Assembly: GCF_001949145.1 (NCBI RefSeq)
Contig: NW_019091523.1
Coordinates: forward strand, 1 to 48,459
Source of the DNA: Acanthaster planci
Lineage: Eukaryota > Echinodermata > Asteroidea > Valvatida > Acanthasteridae
Length of the DNA stretch: 48,459 nucleotides
Direction: 5' to 3'
Shown piece by piece: positions 10,095 through 19,788 of this stretch (position 1 is the first letter of the stretch; each line of letters opens with the position of its first letter). The translations under genes and the position numbers were made by a program. The notes under the pieces were generated by a model that did not search any database, was not told where the DNA came from, and saw only the letters and a list, made by a program, of their open reading frames with translations.

Positions 10095-13000
10095 ATATCG
10101 CGTGTAGTCCAGATGTTGATCAAGCTTCCTTTCAAATTTCATCGCGGCGACTTCGATAATTTTTTTAATTGCGAATTAATCTAGTACTGGGTGGTGGCAT
10201 ACTTCATGCTGAACTGCGTCGGTTTCCAATTTCCTTCACGATTTATATCACACGGATTTTGTTTTGATGAACTCTAAATCCCTGGAGTTAAGTAGTTGAA
10301 TAGGGTTTCCACACGAAATGCCTCATAAATCATTTTGGAAAATCTGAAGTATTCCAAATAGAAAAAACACTCGCTCTCTAGTCAGACCAAAGTTTCAGAA
10401 TCGATGCAGTTTTTAAAAGGTTTTTAAGGGGGGTGGGGTTGGCTTTTTAAGACTGGCAACGGACAAGGAAATGAGTGGCATATTTAATCAAAGAGCAAAG
10501 GCTAGTAGTAGTACGTCGCACGTCACGCCGCCATTGTTGTTGGTCAGCTGGCTGCAACTTTGTAACCTACCAATGGTCTACTGTGTGAGTTCGACATTAA
10601 CATTTAGCAGTCGCAATGGATCTATCACCGGGTACAAGCTACTCACGAATTAGTCTGGTTCCTCGAACAAATTGCCCTTCCGATTTATGGACTCGTGGCC
10701 GGGAATCAGTCTACTAGCGAACATTCAGGCGGTGCGGAAATAGAGGGCGCTGATTTGAAAATTTTGAGGAAAAAATGGAAAAAAATTGACGTGCATGTTC
10801 AAAATCGACGCGCGCGCTGACCGGAGACCGACTATTTTTTTTGGGGGGGCCTAACTTTAAATTGCTCTTGAAGTCGAAAAATTAGCGTCCGAAAACTGGG
10901 CACACTCCCTCATCGCTGATCGAACTGATGTTAGGCCGCATGCAAATCCATAGTAAGTCGTCGTGCCTTAGAGCAACTGGGGAATGAGAAACAACGGCAT
11001 CCTCTGGCGAGTGGCTTCCATAGGTTGACGTGTCATTGTTTCCCGCAACTAGGACTTGGACCTGCGGAAACGGCTTCTTGGAAAGTAAGCATAATAGGAA
11101 ACCTCATGTATTATGTAGGCATGCATAATGTGAACAAATTTTCTAACTTGACATGCAACGTAAGGATTTTCTAAGAGTCATAAATAAAGTGTTTTTCTAC
11201 TGCCTTCCAATGTATAATGTCTTTCAATAAAATTCACAGCCAAATGGGGGAGGGGGAGAAATTCACTCAACACCAATAACAGACATGTACAACTGTGGCA
11301 ATAACCCTGTCCTGGTTTACCATTATAACGTTCCACATAACATGCTGCCTTGTCATGGCATGAGACTTTTAAAAAGCCTATAGTGACTGCAAACATATAG
11401 TCCATCGTGACCAGTCCACTCTTGTTAACGTCATTTTGAGCCTAAATTTGTTGCTTATACATGACATAAACATTAGTGCATGGACCACTGCCATGAGAGC
11501 GGTACATGTACTGCCATCAAGTATCTCAAGGTCTCCCATTTGTTGAATGCATTTTGTTTGTATAGATCTGTAGAGCTGTCACGGGTCATCAGCAGCCAGT
11601 ACCTAAACTACCGATCTGCGATCTATACCGGCAACTGGGAGGAATCCATGCTGTAAAGTTTTCACTGTCAGATAACTAATAAAATAGGATTTGCTTGAGG
11701 TTTTACAATCATAGATCTGCTGAGGTAAAGCATAACAATCATTGCAGGTGCTGTAACATCAGAGGGTACGCAGGAATGTGATATCATTTTATTTTAAGCA
11801 ACACAATCTAGTTGTGGATATCTGTATAATGTGAACTTATTCTTTAAATTTGGGACATATGGAAATCCTGTTTTCACTCTACATCCCAGGATACTAGTGG
11901 ACTGAAGAGTCACTGTACATGTACTTACTGAAACCTTCAGCTCAGAATGTCTTTCAAGCACTTCCCTTTTCCTTACGGGGGCAACAAATCTTTGATTTTG
12001 TTGATCTTTTCTCAGAATTTTGAATTTCTGTTCCTGAAAGCCCCACAAAGTTTTCTAAGATGTTTCCAGTTCAAGCTTCAAAGTATTTATGTATAGGTTG
12101 CCGTCACCGTGCACCGACCACCTATAATCCTGTTCACCGTAACTTGCATGTATTCGAGTTACAGTGCAACTGGTAATCGGTAGTATCGATACCAAGGGTA
12201 AGAGTAAGAACATTGCTGTATTCGGTTGAATACAACTGTGCATCATTTGCATTTTCGATACCTAGAGCAAAAATGGTACTATTTGATTTGAAAAGGCACT
12301 CGGCCTTCTTTAAAAAGAGCGTCGTAAACGGTGTTTTTAAACTCAAATTTTGAGAATAATTGTGAAGTCGCAGAGGTGGAATGTCAGGAAAAGATTTTTC
12401 AGGACTTTTGCTATGTTTTGGCTCCGTGCGTTACGCTAGGAAAACTCAATATGGAGAGATATCACTGAAGATATTTTTGCAATCAAATTCGCGTTTTTTA
12501 ATGTTTTTTTGCCGTGGTAAGTGAGTCAACAAACTCACATTTTATTTACTTGCACTTGTCTGTTTTTCTCTCCGAAATGTCATGCAAGTAAGGAACACAC
12601 CTTAATCTATACATATGTTTTTTATTTAAATAAACCATTTATTTTGTAAAAATCATTGTTTTTATTCGTTGTTTCAGTTTATCGACAGCGACGAAAAGCG
12701 TAGTCTGCTTGCGCAAAAAACGCTGCTGTCTGCAGCAGTTAAGGGCATGCGCAGTTCTAAATCAATTTTTCCGTTGGGGCTATGGGACACAACGTACGTG
12801 TAATACATAGGCCTGCAAATATAGAAACAAACATGATAAACAGCGTCACCAACAGCATAATTACAAATACTGTGGAACTGCAGCACGTGTAATTGCATGG
12901 GATGCACACTGCTTGAAGTCTAGAAAGCATTCATGGAAAAAGATTTCGTGTTCACGCCCCGCCGATGCAAAATACCCATAGCCTCACAAGCCGTGCACAC

Positions 13001-13290
13001 AACAAACAGCGTGTACATGTATGTCACACACAAGGCTTATTAGGCACATTACGTACAACGTAAATGCACCATGAAATGACATGGTACTGTTTAAAAGTAA
13101 CGTATACGACCTAACTATCTTTCGTAAAAGAACCCCCCCCCAAAAAAAAAACCCGATCAAGAAACCACTTGAATTAAAATGAATTAAATTTCCATCATCC
13201 TTAAAGGGAATCTGCAGTTGATTTGTTTTAATACAAACCTTCAAAGCTCATTTCAGCTTTTGTTTCAGTGTTTCCATACCTTCAAAGTTT
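10095..13290. other. Gene-free stretch
   Basis: Only short open frames on either strand, with none that I recognise. The GACGCGCGCGCTGACCGGAG word near 10805-10825 resembles the ends of the dispersed elements at 5820-5850 and 6865-6890, so a degraded member of that family may lie here. A C-run/A-run at 13131-13151 is low complexity. Confidence 0.4.
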
Positions 13291-13295
13291 TATGG

Positions 13296-13520
13296 CCGGG
13301 CAAGTCATCCCCCTACCTTTCCCCATCCCCACCCCCAATTTCCGGAACATGTTTACGCCACTGCTGTCGCTGGTGATACTTTTGTCGCCTAGCTGTCACC
13401 GTTTGTGTTGAAATCAACAGAGCTGATGAGGGAGAAACTGAGGATAGTAGTGATGGACCAAACCACATTTTTTTTTTACCTTCACCATCATTAATGTTGA
13501 AAATACATTGCTTTTTTCGA
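13296..13520. repeat. Dispersed repeat shared with 32572-32755
   Basis: Both copies share CCGGGCAAGT, a C-rich CCTTTCCCCAT(T)CCC run, CCCCCAATTT(C/A)CGGAAC, CACC(G/A)TTTGTGTTGAAATCAA and AGAG(C/T)TGATGAG. Non-coding, probably a decayed DNA transposon. Confidence 0.6.
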
Positions 13521-13555
13521 TATGCGGGGCATTTATTGTCCACCACTGATTAAGC

Positions 13556-14555
13556 TGTATACACTAGTCTTTGTCAAGACGTTGTTGTGTTGTTTATACG
13601 CGAGAGGGTGCTCACAAGACGAATAGCTGGAACGCACGAACCATAATTAGCCACGCCAACAGCAACGACGACTTTGAAAGTTAGCAAATCTGTATCGTGC
13701 GCGCGCATATAATTAGCATAATACATTATGCGTGCTGAATTGTTCACTGAATATGTATAATACTTGAAAAGTACACCGTGCATGATCTGTCTATTCCCCC
13801 GACTCTTGTTTGTGCGCGAGTGTACATTTACATGTACATGTTCACTAGGTACATGTGTATATGTACATGTACGTGTAGGCCTATGTAGACCTACATGTAG
13901 TTCTGTATGTGTACATGTACATTGTACCATCGAACTACACATATAATGAGCTAGGAACACGGTACATGGTTGCGTGCTACAAAAAAAAAACAAAACAAAA
14001 CGGGCGAACACTTTGATGATGCTTTGCAATTTGTTTCTCCAAAATTCCCGGTGTGAAAAGCCAAAAGCAATGCTCTTCTACAGTTCGCTCGAAGCCACGA
14101 CCTTTTCGTGAACTTGTGTGGTCCACGCTGGCGGGCAAAGTCCACGTCCGGACACTTTAGCTGCCATGATAATGGGACTATCCGTTCGCGTCGGATTGTC
14201 GACCGGCCGGCCAGCCGGCCGGCATGCAAGTACATGTACATGTATTATTGTACCATACACCCGCAATCGGACGCAACTTTCGACCAGTGCCATGCTGTGC
14301 AAGATTGTACCAAATTATCGTGCAACTTCATCGTGGCTGTTCAATGTGTATGCGCGTGCGTCAACATAAAATAAGAAGAAGCCTGTTTTCATAAGTAATG
14401 TATGCGTGCTGAGATCGGGAGGGGGGATTTGACCAACTTCCCAAGACGTTGCTGGCGTGGCTAGTTGTGGTTTGCGCCTTTCAGCTATTCGTCTTGTGAG
14501 CGCCCTCTGGCATATCAACAAAACAACAACGTCTTGACCAAGACTAGCTGTACAC
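13556..14555. mobile_element. Foldback element, about 1 kb, TIR at least 115 bp
   Basis: The left arm, about 13556-13672, is inverted at about 14440-14555. Shared order from the outside inwards: ACTAGTCTT, GTCAAGACGTTGTTGT, GAGAGGG or its variant, GCTCACAAGACGAATAGCT and TAGCCACGCCA. Terminal CTAGTCTTGG...CAAGAC words also end the element at 15433-15725. The interior carries TACATGTA repeats and a CCGGCCGGCCAGCCGGCCGG palindrome near 14201-14222. No transposase is seen, so it would be non-autonomous. Confidence 0.8.
13805..13930. repeat. TACATGTA-rich cluster inside the foldback element
   Basis: Many overlapping copies of GTACATGTAC, TACATGTA and close variants, plus AGGCCTATGTAGACCTACATG. 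Each unit is a perfect palindrome, so the tract can form small cruciforms. Similar single words occur at about 14230, 42128, 46672 and 47525. Confidence 0.7.
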
Positions 14556-14599
14556 ATGTACATGAACCGTATTCCTTTTCACAGCACTCTTGTATGCCC

Positions 14600-15140
14600 A
14601 AAATGGTCATCTAAGCCCATTATACAGGAAAATGACAGTGTCCTACCTTCTTCAAAATGATTCGATGAGATCTGACAAAATCTGCTGAAAAAAACAAACA
14701 GGCAAGGTGAACGATGTTGCAGCTTCGTCCTTGGTTCCTAATAATTTACGTATGTTTTTCCGTCCATTTGTTAGTTCACTGGAGAGATAAGTATGTCCCG
14801 CGGCGCATCAGTTTTGTGTGCTGATGGACACTAAAGTTAGTTCATCACTTATAAGAGTGTTGAGTTGATGCCAATTACATGCACATGTAGGTTTACTAAC
14901 CATAGGATGGACCAAGTACCATTGGTGTGTAGCCCAACGTACAATATGTCCCACCTGTTCAGGGCAGAGGCGGCGCCCGACAAAGTTATGTAAGCCTATG
15001 TGCAAAGGACAAAATGGTGGTGACCGTAATAGTTGTGCAAGTTGATAAATAAACCAAAAGCAAATTTGTTCTCGGTAAAAATGTACGATTATATATCCGT
15101 TATCATCTCCATCTGCTGCCTGATGTCCAATGGAAGAATA
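14600..15140. repeat. Intergenic block paralogous to 1870-2045 and 2666-3430
   Basis: This is the second copy of the ancestral intergenic segment. It lacks the foldback element found at 2046-2660 and so gives an approximate empty site near 14690-14747. No coding region. Confidence 0.5.
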
Positions 15141-15308
15141 GCAGACCGACTTAGTCGTTTTTCTGATAAAGTGCGGCCACAGTGTATTGCTTGTTACATG
15201 AGGGAATAAATATGTGCTTGGCTGGTCTTAAACGTGCGTTTAAGCCTTAAACGCAGGTTACTTAAGGCCGGCTCAGAAGAATGGATGCGACTAACGCCCA
15301 AGCCTTAG

Positions 15309-15372
15309 GTATGGAATTCCATATCTGCCGTCGTGCGTCGTGCGCCGCCCGTCGTGAATCGCCCGTGGTTTT
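15309..15372. repeat. TATGGAATTCCATAT palindrome joined to a GTCGTGCG-type tract
   Basis: A 15-base palindrome core (about 15310-15324) is followed by CTGCCGTCGTGCGTCGTGCG and further CGTCG words. The same combination occurs in the opposite orientation at 38389-38505, so this is a mobile or repeat terminus rather than a local accident. Confidence 0.65.
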
Positions 15373-15432
15373 TTTTGTCTCGATTGCGCAATGGTATTTT
15401 TAACTTTGACCCTAGATCGTTTCATCTATTTA

Positions 15433-15725
15433 ACTAGTCTTGGCCCAAGACGTAAATCCACTAGCTCGCACTAACGTCTTGAGAATTCTACAGCACTAGC
15501 ATAATTGTGTTCTTTGTTTTCCCCCAACTTTTCCTAGGAACCACTCAACGTTCGTAAATTTTCTGGTGATCTGAATATTCATTTAGGATCAGAAAACTGT
15601 ACTAACGGTAGCATTCGTCAAGATGGCTTTCCTCTGCCAACATGAGCGATTTTCATGGATTAAAAACTATGTTTGTGGCAAACTACTGCTGGAAGAGTTT
15701 AAACACGTTTTGGGCCAAGACTATG
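15433..15725. mobile_element. Putative MITE, about 290 bp, with CTAGTCTTGGCCCAAGACG ends
   Basis: The left end ACTAGTCTTGGCCCAAGACG is inverted at the right as CGTTTTGGGCCAAGACTATG. Only about 20 bp of each end is paired. An unpaired end of the same family is at 32889-32907. No open frame is credible. Confidence 0.5.
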
Positions 15726-15920
15726 CACGATGACGATGGTGAATGTGAAGGTACAATTGTTTCAGTTTTGAGATTCCCGAAACTGGATACGTATTTCATC
15801 TCTGAGCTCCGACAAGTAATTTAGAAGTCTATCTTTGACAGGAATCACAATTGTGATGAGATGCTACAGCACTGTAATCACCAAATATGTTCCTATATAA
15901 AAGGTACATTTTCTTCAAAG

Positions 15921-16401
15921 ATATAACTTACGCAATCCCGAATATAAGCGATACATCATCACTAACGGTTACTGCGACGTGCTCCTCATCCGTCATCCAC
16001 TGAAGGTCTTATCGTCTTGGAAGAAGGTTTTCCAGTTCTTTGTCAATGCATCTGAGGATGCCTTCAAGCTTGACGAGTTACCCCCTCAGATGTTTCCACC
16101 GGGTTACAGCTTCGGAGAAGTTAGTAGCTTCTTCGACTACGTGAAGGAGACCCATGATCGAGAGGCGATCATCGTTGACGCCGATGACCTCCTTCGAGAT
16201 CCTAAAGCCATCCTGTCGACGGTCTTCAAGGCATTTGGCCTGCCCTATGAGCAGAAGTTTCTGAGCTGGGAGGCAGGGGATTCTATCACTCAGGAATGGG
16301 TGGCTTCCAACATAAACCTGCAAGGGAACCAACCTGGTCACAAACCTCCAACAGAGGTAGGATCCCACTGCCTCCCACAAATCCCCAGTTTCAGCTTTTA
16401 G
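15921..16401 (+). pseudogene. Sulfotransferase-like gene, C-terminal half only (exon with apparent splice sites)
   Basis: The plus-strand frame gives LLIRHPLKVLSSWKKVFQFF, matching residues 130-148 of the 299-residue copy. It then continues through Asp-Ala-Asp-Asp-Leu-Leu-Arg-Asp-Pro, Pro-Tyr-Glu-Gln-Lys-Phe-Leu-Ser-Trp-Glu-Ala-Gly-Asp and Thr-Gln-Glu-Trp-Val-Ala. The frame extends upstream to a TTTTCTTCAAAG acceptor-like site at 15920. Similarity ends near 16355, just before GTAGGATCC, a possible donor; read through, the frame stops at 16401. No exon with the TTPRS loop is found upstream on this strand, and no C-terminal exon follows. It is either a decayed, truncated copy or a gene whose other exons are unrecognised. 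Orientation is opposite to the intact copy. Confidence 0.75.
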
Positions 16402-16537
16402 ACGCTTGCGCATCACAAGGAGTTTTAAAAAAAGAACAGTGTTATTTGAAACTTTGCAGAATCAGAAAAAGAAAACTCATGGATTGATTTCAATGCAAAA
16501 ATAATGTCATTGTGTTATTATGATATATTGAACTAAT

Positions 16538-16632
16538 TTGAATTAAACTAGAGTTTGCGTCGGTTTTGCAGAGAACGCAGAGAAACTAAGTTGAATTAAA
16601 CTAGAGTTTGCGTCGGTTTTGCAGAGAACGCA
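16538..16632. repeat. Tandem duplication with a 53-bp period
   Basis: TTGAATTAAACTAGAGTTTG followed by CGTCGGTTTTGCAGAGAACGCA occurs at 16538 and again at 16591 without change over 42 bases. The second unit is truncated. Confidence 0.9.
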
Positions 16633-16639
16633 AGGCTTT

Positions 16640-18190
16640 CCTAACTTTTAACAACAGAATTCACTACCTAAAAACATGCTGACATTGAATTAGACCCCAT
16701 GGTGAGTTTCCGAAAAATTAGCCTGTAAAGAATGCAAATTTAAGGTAGTACCACGTGATTTGTCATGGTGAATATATACATGGAGTATACCAAGATTCAC
16801 AGCAATCGCGTGTTCTCTTATAGGCACATCAAGAATCGTAGTTTTAAAGACAATATCATGACGTCACGAAGTTTCTGAACAAGCTGCGCATTAAGGAACT
16901 TCACCTACCCGAGGTCTTTCAAAAAGGATTTTTTGGGAACCTTGTATTATTGAGCGGAGACTTAAAAACTAGTTTGATCAAATGAGGGGAAAAACACAAA
17001 AACAGAAGTAGTGACGTCATCATTACGTCATTCTAATGTTAGAATAGAAGGCATCTCTCTTTGGGTCCACACCAAGTTTAATTCCGAACGGAATAACAGT
17101 CCAAGAGGTACGGGACTATGAAAAATTCAACTTTGTCGTCCTGTCCATGCCTTCTATTGGCGTTATTATGACGTCATAATTCTGCATCATCTTCCAGTGC
17201 TAGTTTAAACACTTGCCAAGTTTTGAAGGGAATCGAGCAAGAAAATTGCCAAATTTCCTAAATTTTCCTGAATGTAATCTTGTACCATCGCTACAGGAAA
17301 CGAGAGGGTTTCAATCCCCACCAAATATTCTAATAGCCAAACCCATTTTGGTGCCCCTTTCAGTGTTAGCAACCCATGGAAAGCAATGTTTTGACAATTT
17401 GTTCAAGGGACCAGACTAATTCGTGGGTTGCTCTATTAGGGGTGCAGACCAGTAAATCAGTTGCCATAGACAACAGTGACAACAGTAAATATCCCCACTT
17501 CTAAAAATTCAGGAAAAATACTCACTAGTTTCACACGTGTTCAAGACACATATCAAATTAAAGCTCAATTCCTCATCTTTCATTTTCCTTTCAATTTTCA
17601 GTGGCTTAACCAATGACTTTTGAAGATATTTTTCTCCAGAGAAAAATCATCCCCCAAAATAGTCAGTAGGCCCATGACCATTTTGGACCAACACCAGAAG
17701 CTAGATACGCTAGATACGCCCCTGACTTATTTCTGGCAAATAGTAGGAATTACTGATCCTTAAGTGTATATCAGCTTAACTACCTTCATCAGCTTCACAT
17801 CGAAAGGTAGTCAAGCTGATCTGCACCTCAGGACCACCCTAATTCTACTTCCCCTCAAACCATGCTGTATAATGGGCCCCGAGCTAGACCAAGAGAGCCT
17901 GGGCGCAATTTTCATAGCAACGGATGCTCCTTTGGTAGTAACCGCGCATTGCCGGTTCACGAGCGACTATGAAACCAAAGTGTTGCAGTCATCGCTATCA
18001 ACAAAATGAACATTCCCAATCAGCATGGCTCTTTTTAACCGATGAGGGCCGAGCTGCTTCTGCGCAGGGCGGATACCTGAGCACATATTTAGTCTATATT
18101 TCTTATACTGGCAATAGTATCTGGCTGGGACTTAAAGGCGAGGCCGTAAGAAACCAAACGAACACAATGATTGAATATAAAGCATAGCAC
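16640..18190. other. Gene-free stretch
   Basis: Only short open frames; none resembles a family that I know. Several GACGTCA words (16860, 17012, 17170) occur, of uncertain meaning. Confidence 0.4.
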
Positions 18191-19259
18191 GTTTTTTACT
18201 TCCTTTCGGTGCGCGGAAATACAAGTGTACATGGATGTACATGTGATTCAAGCATGACATAACGTACAGCCCCGGGGTTACATACCAGGAATTTACACGC
18301 CTCTTTGCAATATTATCAAAGAGATCCTGCGGTTCGATTGCGAACTTCTTGTGAACTCAACATTTTTGTCTTCGTCTTTCACTCCCGAAGCACTGAATTA
18401 TTACACCCACAACGGTACAGACCTACTGAGATAATCAGTGTTGAGTATTGGTCGAGAAAATTTGGGCATCAGGTCGTAAACACGTTTAATAAGAAGTTTG
18501 GCATTACGTGTTCAATTCTTAATGTCCACATCAATTGTTAAAGATCTACAAAGAGTCTTAGCCTATTAAAACATGTTTAAAAATTACTGGTCAGTATAAG
18601 TTTACGAAGTGTTACAGTGTCGACAATACGAAAACCTCAGTAGAGGTTTATCACGTGACGTAACATGACGGCCAAAGGCATTTCAGGAAGTATACCATGT
18701 CCGTGGAGGCGCGTGCATTTTCGCATCTGTATATTTCTATTGGCAGTTTCACGTACGCCAGAATGTTCAAAGACTTCGAATGCGCGTGTGTTTCTGCGCA
18801 CATCTGTGTAAATTGAAAGCTGACCGTCAAAAGTCTCGTAACTGAAAATCCTCTTACAATATGTACCAGAATGGTACAAAATGGATCAAAGTGCACGCAC
18901 ACACAAGTTTTAAGGCGTATTTCCATATGCGTGTCAACACTTGCACCAAGCGTTGCGTATCCGTCAAAATCGCTCCCAGGCCGATTTTGATGGCCAAATG
19001 TAACGCACACGCGATTTGTGTGTCCGTGAAAGTAAAACGCATGGTGTACGTAACACACCCAAACAACGTACATACAAAAAGGTGCCTTAAGGCTTCTTTG
19101 CACATATTTGTTTCAATATATAACAACTGTATCTTTTTTGTCACTGAAATACAGAAACGCCTTTTAGCAGGTAAATCGGTTTCATTGTTAATGATGAAAA
19201 TCCTGTTATAAACCCCTTTTTACAAATATTCCAATCGCTTTCATCTGCCTTTTGTGTGT

Positions 19260-19265
19260 TTTATT
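19260..19265 (-). promoter_or_regulatory. Poly(A) signal AATAAA of SRCR gene A
   Basis: Reverse-complement TTTATT about 275 bp after the stop codon, conserved in position and context in gene B (34514-34519). Confidence 0.6.
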
Positions 19266-19536
19266 CCCACATCCACTTTTAATTTTGTAAATCTACATCA
19301 TTACTAACTGTTTTGAGTTGGATTTTACTGTAGCAAAATGTCATACCCAACCATTTAAAAATCACTATTATGCAAGATGTTTGGTGTTAGAATTACGATC
19401 AAAGCCAAGCAAAAAGAGCCAAAGAGTTCTCTGTTGTTACTGGGTGGTATGCCATATCTACAACACTAGATATGAGGGGAGTTCATCGGTTGGGTGGTTA
19501 TCGATCGAGCGTGTTTCCTAACGCAGGGGGGGGGGT

Positions 19537-19788
19537 TTATGGGACATCGCGGGTGAGACATCGCGGGCTGGGGGGACGGAGCTGGCTAGCAGGAGGATCT
19601 GGAAGACTAGGCGTAGTCAACGAGGAAGGACCGCCTGTATGGACCACTGGGTAGGCTGATGTTCCGCTAATGACGTCACGGTATGACGGAGGAAGGTCTC
19701 TGTAAGAGTCGGACACACTGTCGTCTTGAGATGTTGCCCGGGCAAGTCCCACAATATCATCGTGGGATGTACGAGACCGACTAGAGAC
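19537..19788 (-). CDS. SRCR gene A, last exon: cytoplasmic tail with PPSY motif and stop
   Basis: Encodes 83 residues after a CTTCCTTGACAG acceptor, then a TAA. It is Ser/Pro-rich, with [18 protein letters not shown] followed by [17 protein letters not shown] is a class I WW-domain ligand of the NEDD4 type. YRDL and YRDV fit the YxxPhi endocytic signal. The paralog B tail keeps these features (PPPY). No ITAM, ITIM or kinase-like sequence is seen. Confidence 0.8.
   Translation of the reverse strand, partial: VSSRSRTSHDDIVGLARATSQDDSVSDSYRDLPPSYRDVISGTSAYPVVHTGGPSSLTTPSLPDPPASQLRPPSPRCLTRDVP

Noticed and set aside
10621-10722. Short plus-strand frame beginning at ATGGATCTATCACC
   Set aside because: Only about 33 codons, no supporting features.
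13574-14029. 151-codon open frame on the minus strand
   Set aside because: It lies wholly within the foldback element and reads through its TACATGTA repeats; no protein-like conservation.
16078-16416. 112-codon minus-strand frame
   Set aside because: It is the antisense shadow of the ST exon at 15921-16401, which shows clear family motifs on the plus strand.
18651-19103. 150-codon minus-strand frame downstream of SRCR gene A
   Set aside because: The homologous stretch in unit B (about 33900-34380) has indels that break the frame, so it is not under coding constraint; it is 3' flanking DNA.
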